This document shows, one piece after another, positions 59,281 through 64,000 of a DNA stretch of 64,000 nucleotides; position 1 is the stretch's first letter; every line of letters starts with the position of its first letter. The stretch spans positions 2,480,001 to 2,544,000 of the forward strand of contig CP019154.1 of NCBI GenBank assembly GCA_002844335.1, given 5' to 3'. The translations under genes and the position numbers were made by a program. The stretch comes from Haloarcula taiwanensis. Lineage in GTDB: Archaea; Halobacteriota; Halobacteria; Halobacteriales; Haloarculaceae. A model generated the notes under the pieces. It saw only the letters and a list, made by a program, of their open reading frames with translations, did not search any database and was not told where the DNA came from.

Positions 59281-60183
59281 TCACGCCAGTTGTCGCCAGC
59301 TCCACGTCGGTTCCCAGTCGAGCAGCTGCTGGGCTTTCGAGGTGTCGATGAGCGCCGCATACGGGTCGCTGTCCTCGCCCGTCTGTCTTCGGTAGTCGGC
59401 CTCGGGATACAGTTCCGCTGCGAGTTCGGCGCTCGGTGTCTCAGCACTCGTGTCCGGGGCCGACACCCAGAACCGCTCGTGGCCATCGAACGACGCCTCG
59501 ATGGCTGCCTCGACGAGCGTGACAGCATCGGTAGCGTGGACATATCCACAGAGCGTGTTACGCTGGGTATGGAAATGCGCCGAGTTCCGGAGTCCAGCGA
59601 GGGTACGGTCGGCCTCGACAAACGTCTCGTGGGCCAAGTCATCGTCGACCACCCACGGGAACCGAAGCGACGTAATGGTCTGGGGTGCGTCCGCGCTCCG
59701 GCGGGCGAACCCGTCGGCAGCGATCTCCAGTGCCTGTTTCCCCATTGCGTACGGGTTCGACGGCGTGAGGCGGTGGTCCTCGTCAACCGGGAGGAAGTTA
59801 ATCGTGATGGCGTCCGGTTCGAACCCGCCGCCGATGGCGCTGAAACTCGACGCCAGAGCGACCGTGTCGATACCCAGTTCGCCGGCTGCTTCCAGTAGGT
59901 GATAGCTGGACATGACGTTACTTTCATAGGTCCGGTATCCCGGCGTCTGGTCGGGCGTGGGAACCATTCCGAGGTGGACGACAGCGTCGGCATCGCTCTT
60001 TGCGAGTGCACCGTACACCTCGCCCGCATCGAGCAGGTCAGTCTCGATGTATACGTCCGAGTGTGTCTCGTCGCGCCGACCGCGGGAGAGATTGACCGTC
60101 CGGTATCCCGCTGCATCCAGATATTCGAGGACGTGCGTGCCGACACGGCCGTTACCGCCAGTGACGGCGACCGATTCGGGCAT
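59281..60183 (-). CDS. NAD-dependent epimerase/dehydratase (extended SDR)
   Basis: 300 residues from ATG 60183. The binding loop VTGGNGRVGTHVLEYLDAAGY is followed by VVHLGMVPTPDQ and TVALASSFSAIGG, with the active Tyr-Lys as YAMGKQALEIA after NPYAMG. Thus an extended SDR of the UDP-sugar epimerase type, but with an N-terminal half close to uronate dehydrogenases. Substrate unknown. The upstream in-frame extension to 60210 would begin at TTG and is less likely. Lies 61 nt downstream of the next gene on the same strand. Confidence 0.82.
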   Translation of the reverse strand: MPESVAVTGGNGRVGTHVLEYLDAAGYRTVNLSRGRRDETHSDVYIETDLLDAGEVYGALAKSDADAVVHLGMVPTPDQTPGYRTYESNVMSSYHLLEAAGELGIDTVALASSFSAIGGGFEPDAITINFLPVDEDHRLTPSNPYAMGKQALEIAADGFARRSADAPQTITSLRFPWVVDDDLAHETFVEADRTLAGLRNSAHFHTQRNTLCGYVHATDAVTLVEAAIEASFDGHERFWVSAPDTSAETPSAELAAELYPEADYRRQTGEDSDPYAALIDTSKAQQLLDWEPTWSWRQLA

Positions 60184-60243
60184 GCAAGGATATGCACCAG
60201 ACAGACTCAAAGGGGTTCCGCCGGGACACGTCGATGGCCGTCC

Positions 60244-61128
60244 TCACGCCGCAGCGAGCGCCTTCCGGACAGCGTCCTTGATTGGCGTCTGGTCGATTGG
60301 CACGACATCTTGCAGGTCCATTGCCGGGTCAACCGTGACCGGGTTCCGCATACTCTCGGCCAGCGGCCGGGCGATGGCGTACTGTACGTCTGTCGTGAAT
60401 CGAAGCCAGTGCGAGGACAGGCCCGGCGTCATCACCGGCACGGGGATGATAAACAGTCGCTTGCCCTTCTCTGCCGCGGTGAGTTTCAGCAGCGACTCGT
60501 AGGACCACACTGACGGCCCGCCGATGTCGTAGGTCTCGCCACGGGTCTCGTCGGCATCGAGCAACGCCACGAGGTAGCTAATCGCGTCGTCGACACCGAT
60601 GGGCTGACACGGCGTTCTGACCCACTTGGGGACGAGCATCAGCGGCAGCCGGTCGGTCAGGTCGTTGACGATCCGGAAGCTCGCGCTCTCCGGGCCGATG
60701 ATGACCGCCGCACGGAGTACCGTCAGGTCGAACGACCCCTCCGCCAGCACCGACTCGACTTCGCGCCGCGACGCCAGATGGGGCGAGAGGTTCTCCTCGT
60801 CACCGCTGATACCGCTGAGATAGACAACCCTGTCGACGCCCGCGGCCGACGCCGAGTCCGCGAACCGACGGGCGTAGCGACGGTCCAGCTCAGCGAAGTT
60901 CTCGGAAGTGAGCGAGTGGATGAGGTAGTACGCAACGTCGATGTCGTCGCAGAGTCCATCGAGGGAGTCTGGGTCGCCGAGGTCACCCTCGAACGGCTCG
61001 ACCCCGTCGGGAAACGATTCTTCGCTCGCACTCCGGGAGAACGCCACCACATCGTGGCCTGCGTCGTTCAGGGCACGGACCAGTCGCTGTCCGATGAATC
61101 CGGTCGCACCCACGACGAGCACACGCAT
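60244..61128 (-). CDS. NAD(P)-binding atypical SDR, complex I NDUFA9-like
   Basis: 294 residues. RVLVVGATGFIGQRLVRALNDAGH is the dinucleotide loop, followed by VAFSRSASEESF and a short VAYYLIHSL. There is no catalytic Y-x-x-x-K, which fits the atypical SDR5/NDUFA9-like group; VVYLSGISGDEENLSPHL and VLRAAVIIGPESASFRIV are family strands. Possible roles include flavin or isoprenoid metabolism or assembly functions. It sits upstream of the epimerase on the same strand and may share its transcript. Confidence 0.82.
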   Translation of the reverse strand: MRVLVVGATGFIGQRLVRALNDAGHDVVAFSRSASEESFPDGVEPFEGDLGDPDSLDGLCDDIDVAYYLIHSLTSENFAELDRRYARRFADSASAAGVDRVVYLSGISGDEENLSPHLASRREVESVLAEGSFDLTVLRAAVIIGPESASFRIVNDLTDRLPLMLVPKWVRTPCQPIGVDDAISYLVALLDADETRGETYDIGGPSVWSYESLLKLTAAEKGKRLFIIPVPVMTPGLSSHWLRFTTDVQYAIARPLAESMRNPVTVDPAMDLQDVVPIDQTPIKDAVRKALAAA

Positions 61129-61289
61129 GTGTTCGTACCTTGTGTCGGAACCTCAAGGACGTTGCGGCGATTCCCGTGCCGTGACAGTCACCGGGGCCGT
61201 GAGAGACAGGGACGGGCGTTGCGACTCCCCGGGTTCAAACCGCTCTGATACTGCTATTCGCTCGTCACGTCCGCTCCTCGCAGAATAGC

Positions 61290-61310
61290 GGGCAGCGAGG
61301 GATTTGAACC
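61290..61310 (-). repeat. Duplicate of the tRNA-Arg 3' end
   Basis: This 21-nt segment matches 20 of 21 bases of 61396-61416, the 3' end plus T-arm of the neighbouring tRNA-Arg, in the same orientation, 85 nt away. A fragment in inverted orientation (GATTCAAATCCTCGC, about 61340-61354) lies between. It could be an attachment-site remnant of a former tRNA-integrating element or a local duplication. Confidence 0.6.
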
Positions 61311-61395
61311 ACAGTCGTTTCGCACCGCTACACTCCCTGATTCAAATCCTCGCTTCCGGTTCGCTCACCGCTCGTAAAACTCGGGTTCGCTGCAC

Positions 61396-61467
61396 GGGCG
61401 GCGAGGGATTTGAACCCCCGACCATCTGGTCCGGAACCAGGCGTTCTGTCCGCTGAACTAGCCGCCC
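61396..61467 (-). tRNA. tRNA-Arg (anticodon CCG)
   Basis: On the minus strand it begins GGGCGGCTAGTTCAGCGG and ends GCCGCCC. Acceptor GGGCGGC pairs with GCCGCCC; D arm GTTC/GAAC; anticodon arm CCTGG-TTCCGGA-CCAGA, with CCG at positions 34-36 and a C-A mismatch at 27-43; T arm GGGGG-TTCAAAT-CCCTC. 72 nt, no intron, no encoded CCA. It decodes CGG, a frequently used Arg codon in this GC-rich genome. Confidence 0.95.
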
Positions 61468-61512
61468 ACAAGAAGCGCTATCGGACTGCGCGTCTTAACG
61501 ATTGTGAACCCG

Positions 61513-62097
61513 TCAGGGCGACTCGCCGGTCTCGATAGTGAACTCGCTGGTCGGGTACGCGACACAGGTCAGACAGTACCCCTCTTCCATGTCGTCGTCC
61601 ATCAGCGAGTCGTTGTTGCTGTGACGGATGTAGTCCGTCGCTGGGCCGTCCTCGATATGGCCGGCACAGGAGATACACTGGCCCTCACGGCAGGCGTAGG
61701 GGAGGTCCCAGCCTTCCTCTTCGCCAGCATCGAGAATCGTCTCGTTGTTGGCGACCTCGATTGTCTCGCCTTCCTTGGCGAATTCGATTTCGTAGTACTC
61801 GACCTCGTCGTCGGCGATGTCGTCGGGGTCGAAGCCGTCGTCCTCCTCTTCGACCTCTTCGCCTTCGCCGAGTTCGCCTTCGGCCTCACCGGCCGGAATC
61901 GCTGTGGCACCGCCACCGCCGATAGAGCGGTTGTACGGCTCCGGGAAGTCCGTCTCGGGGACTGTCGCGGCCCGCTGCTCAAGGACCTCCTGAGAGATAT
62001 CTTCCGGTGCCTCCCAACCGGTCCCTTTGGCGTAGTGGAGCGCGACCACTATCAGGGTAAGCGTGGCCCCGGCGGCGAGTCCAACGAGTTCTACCAT
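61513..62097 (-). CDS. Membrane-anchored [2Fe-2S] ferredoxin with acidic linker
   Basis: 194 residues from ATG 62097 (an ATG two codons earlier is also possible). An N-terminal helix ([20 protein letters not shown]) anchors it; then comes a strongly acidic linker ([20 protein letters not shown]) to about 95. The C-terminal half is a plant-type ferredoxin with the cluster motif [15 protein letters not shown] and last Cys in [10 protein letters not shown]. The [10 protein letters not shown]-like ending resembles halophilic ferredoxins. It probably passes electrons at the membrane; partner unknown. Confidence 0.88.
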   Translation of the reverse strand: MVELVGLAAGATLTLIVVALHYAKGTGWEAPEDISQEVLEQRAATVPETDFPEPYNRSIGGGGATAIPAGEAEGELGEGEEVEEEDDGFDPDDIADDEVEYYEIEFAKEGETIEVANNETILDAGEEEGWDLPYACREGQCISCAGHIEDGPATDYIRHSNNDSLMDDDMEEGYCLTCVAYPTSEFTIETGESP

Positions 62098-62123
62098 GTG
62101 CACGGCTATGGAATACTGGTTTA

Positions 62124-62215
62124 ATTAGCTGTTGTTTCACCCGCAGCCACCCGCGAACGGCCCGGCCATATTAGCTGTTGTTTCACCCGCAGCCACCCGC
62201 GAACGGCCCGGCCAT
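62124..62215 (+). repeat. Perfect 46-bp tandem duplication
   Basis: 62124-62169 and 62170-62215 are identical 46-nt units (ATTAGCTGTTGTTTCACCCG at the start, GGCCCGGCCAT at the end), head to tail with no spacer. They lie upstream of the ferredoxin gene start (62097) and upstream of the pilin-like gene. Identity with no drift implies a recent slip or unequal exchange. The unit may carry a promoter element of either gene. Confidence 0.9.
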
Positions 62216-62275
62216 CAGACAACAGTGTGCCCGATGGAGGCGATTAATTTCCATACTGTTTAGTTCTATCAATTA

Positions 62276-62737
62276 ATGGGGAGTGACATGAGAGTAAAAG
62301 AGTCGTGGAACAATCTCGGTACCGCTGGAAAGGTACTCGTCGGAATCGGTGTCAGTATGGCTGTTCTGGTCATCCTCATTCCGATTATCATCGTCGTCTC
62401 GGCGGTAATTGCGTCTTTCGTGCTGGGAATGGGTAGCGGTGGGGGCGACGTATCTGTGGCCCCACAGGCCTCGTTCTCGTTCGAGCACGAGCAGACACCA
62501 GACGGTGTGGTTACTGTTGTAACCCACGACGGTGGTGAGACGATCAGCGCGGAGCAACTCACTATCGAAGTGACGGACGGACAAACAGTGGGGTGGGACG
62601 ATGACGACGGCAGAGTGACTGTCGGCGATCAGTCGAGCGTTAACGTCGAGGGCGGAACCGAAGTCAGCCTCGTCTGGCACGGAGACGACCAGACAACAGT
62701 GCTCGCAAGAAGCACTGCTCCAGCAAACGAATCCTGA
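62276..62737 (+). CDS. Type IV pilin-like / DUF1628-type small surface protein
   Basis: 153 residues from ATG 62276 (a second in-frame ATG at 62288). After a short basic start (RVKESWNNLGTAGKV) a hydrophobic helix runs LVGIGVSMAVLVILIPIIIVVSAVIAS; the rest is a small beta domain (SFSFEHEQTPDGVVTVVTHDGGETI, LTIEVTDGQTVGWDDDDG, EVSLVWHGDDQTTVLA). The exterior domain matches the C-terminal part of haloarchaeal pilin-like proteins. A true prepilin cleavage motif is not obvious, so it may be a pilin-like anchored protein. Convergent with gnd. Confidence 0.65.
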   Translation: MGSDMRVKESWNNLGTAGKVLVGIGVSMAVLVILIPIIIVVSAVIASFVLGMGSGGGDVSVAPQASFSFEHEQTPDGVVTVVTHDGGETISAEQLTIEVTDGQTVGWDDDDGRVTVGDQSSVNVEGGTEVSLVWHGDDQTTVLARSTAPANES

Positions 62738-62755
62738 AGCGACACGGTAGCACAC

Positions 62756-63655
62756 TCACTCCCGTCGTGGGACGTCGTGGCGACCGAAGCCGTACCTGAG
62801 CCGGCTTGCGAGGCGGCGCGAGAAGCGGCCGTCGTCGGCCCGCGAACCGAACCGCTCGGCCAGCGCTTGGTAGATGAGCGGCACCGGGACTTCCTGTTCG
62901 AGCGCCTCTTGGACGGTCCAGGTCCCCGTCGACCCGCCCTCGACGCGGTCGGCCACGTCACCGAGGTCGTTGCCCTCCTCGCGGAACGCCTCCTCGCAGA
63001 GTTCCAGCAGCCACGACCGGATGACCGCGCCGTTGTTCCAGGTGTTGGCGACCGATTCGAGATCAAGGTCATAACGGCCGTTGGCCAGCAGTTCGAAGCC
63101 CTCGCCGTAGGTCTGCATCAGTGCGTACTCGACACCGTTGTGGACCATCTTGACATAGTGGCCCGAGCCGGCCGGTCCCATCCGGTCGTGGCCGTCGGGG
63201 CCGGTCGAGACGGCGTCGAAGACGGGAACCAGTTCGTCGTAGGCCCACTGCGGGCCGCCGACCATCAGTGAGAACCCCAGTTCTGCACCCGCCGGACCGC
63301 CGGACGTTCCACAGTCGAGATAGGCCGCCTCGGTCGACTCGGCGCGGCGAACCGAGTCCTCGAAGTAGGAATTGCCGCCGTCGACTACGATGTCGTCGCC
63401 GTCGAGTGTCGGAGCCAACTCGTCCAGCGCAGCGTCGACTGGGTCTCCGGCCGGAACCATCAGCCAGATGCGTTTCTCCGAGCCGAGTTTCTCCGCGAGG
63501 TCCGCGATGGACGACGCCGGCCGAGCGCCGGCGTCCGCCGCGTCGGCGACGCTCTCCTCGTCGATATCGAAGACGACGACTTCGTGGCCGGCTTCGAGTA
63601 CGCGGTCGACGACGATTCGGCCCATGCGTCCGAGTCCGATGACGCCAAGTTCCAT
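62756..63655 (-). CDS. gnd: 6-phosphogluconate dehydrogenase, decarboxylating
   Basis: 299 residues, the short NAD-type (YqeC/GntZ-like) form. The N-terminus ELGVIGLGRMGRIVVDRVLEAGH binds the dinucleotide; VFDIDEESV suggests NAD by its Asp. DGGNSYFEDS and DCGTSGGPAGAELGFSLMVGG are substrate loops; VKMVHNGVEYALMQTYGEGFE carries the catalytic Lys and Asn. It oxidises and decarboxylates 6-phosphogluconate to ribulose 5-phosphate, the haloarchaeal route to pentoses. The 272 bp upstream (63656-63927) holds no other gene. Confidence 0.93.
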   Translation of the reverse strand: MELGVIGLGRMGRIVVDRVLEAGHEVVVFDIDEESVADAADAGARPASSIADLAEKLGSEKRIWLMVPAGDPVDAALDELAPTLDGDDIVVDGGNSYFEDSVRRAESTEAAYLDCGTSGGPAGAELGFSLMVGGPQWAYDELVPVFDAVSTGPDGHDRMGPAGSGHYVKMVHNGVEYALMQTYGEGFELLANGRYDLDLESVANTWNNGAVIRSWLLELCEEAFREEGNDLGDVADRVEGGSTGTWTVQEALEQEVPVPLIYQALAERFGSRADDGRFSRRLASRLRYGFGRHDVPRRE

Positions 63656-63927
63656 ACCGAGGAGTCGCCGACCGAACAGGTAGGGGTTGCGGTTCGACAG
63701 AAAACCGTGGCACGAACACCACCCGTGCCGTCGTCAGTCATAGCGCCATCGCCACCCAACTGCCTCGGAAGCGGCCGTGGGAAGCCAGCAATTGCCACGT
63801 AGCGCTGTCCCGTACTGCACCGAATACTCCGGCTCTGGAATCCAAAAAAATCTACGGAATACAATCACATCATACGTGATATTCCGAGGACCACCGCCGT
63901 TTTGTTCCGGCCACTCTTGGTGAGGGC

Positions 63928-64000
63928 ATGGACGACCGCATACGCGAACACGCTCGGATTCTCGTCGACTGGAGCGCTCGCATCGACGCGGGTGACGACG
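63928..64000 (+). CDS. Aminopeptidase, M29-like (5' end only)
   Basis: Only 24 codons lie inside the window: MDDRIREHARILVDWSARID and four more. The start A-R-I-L-V-D-W-S is a typical opening of haloarchaeal M29 leucyl/cobalt aminopeptidases. The rest is outside, so metal ligands cannot be checked. Divergent from gnd. Confidence 0.6.
   Translation, partial: MDDRIREHARILVDWSARIDAGDD

Noticed and set aside
62124-62215. Tandem 46-bp repeat as CRISPR
   Set aside because: Only two units, no spacers and no cas genes in the window.

Overview
The window is chromosomal DNA from a halophilic archaeon (class Halobacteria), most likely Haloarcula or a close relative. This rests on four things: GC-rich coding sequence with strong GC third-position preference, very acidic proteins, archaeal-type proteins (ABCE1/RLI, Sec61-beta, archaemetzincin, FAU-1, F420-dependent NADP reductase, HTH-10 and HalOD1 proteins), and many start codons with a TATA-like element 26-33 nt upstream, the layout of leaderless haloarchaeal transcripts. 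The genus call is an impression from gene content, not a computed match. I see no rRNA, CRISPR array, complete insertion sequence or prophage. It reads as core chromosome with a few accessory patches.

Layout. 1-9 kb: end of a cysteine hydrolase, a small winged-helix regulator, an EMC6-like membrane protein directly followed by ABCE1, archaemetzincin, UPF0146, a HAD hydrolase, F420H2:NADP reductase, thioredoxin, a 53-residue Sec61-beta, and FAU-1 coupled to an unknown gene. 9-20 kb: a Tat/PGF-CTERM LVIVD-repeat protein, a LURP-one-like protein, UvrA, a UPF0175/PIN toxin-antitoxin-type pair, several membrane proteins, a BNR-repeat protein and a geranylgeranyl-reductase-family flavoprotein. 20-29 kb: AI-2E-type permease, two divergent thiosulfate sulfurtransferases with a Cys-rich mini-ORF between them, tiny zinc-finger and ribbon-helix-helix proteins, a beta-CASP RNase, a CNNM/CBS protein and an SDR. 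29.7-39.4 kb: thiE, then a phosphate-uptake locus pstS-pstC-pstA-pstB-phoU-phoU2 on the minus strand, and a divergent third PhoU-like regulator across an AT-rich shared promoter.

39-52 kb: a compact minus-strand cluster (DUF5810-like, DUF5809-like, an unknown, NUDIX, rhodanese), RimI, a 580-bp gene-free stretch with hairpins and a C-rich tract, aconitase, a dUTPase/dCTP deaminase-like enzyme, a 623-residue pilin-headed surface protein, an HTH-10 regulator, a HalOD1 protein, methylglyoxal synthase, and the queD-queE-queC operon for the archaeosine precursor. 52-64 kb: unknown haloarchaeal genes, an M28 peptidase, a zinc alcohol dehydrogenase, an SBP56/methanethiol-oxidase-like protein with a 2Fe-2S ferredoxin downstream, two NAD-binding epimerase-type proteins, tRNA-Arg(CCG) with a duplicated 3' end nearby, a membrane-anchored ferredoxin, a perfect 46-bp tandem duplication, a small pilin-like protein, 6-phosphogluconate dehydrogenase, and the start of an aminopeptidase.

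The items most worth a second look are the 884-residue PstA with a large extra membrane module, the shared repeat in the pstS/phoU-like promoter, the EMC6-ABCE1 pairing, the 39-residue Cys-rich ORF overlapping a rhodanese start, the SBP56-ferredoxin pair, the tRNA 3'-end duplication, and the gene-free stretch at 43.4-44.0 kb. I did not find a clearly new multi-gene defence or mobile system.
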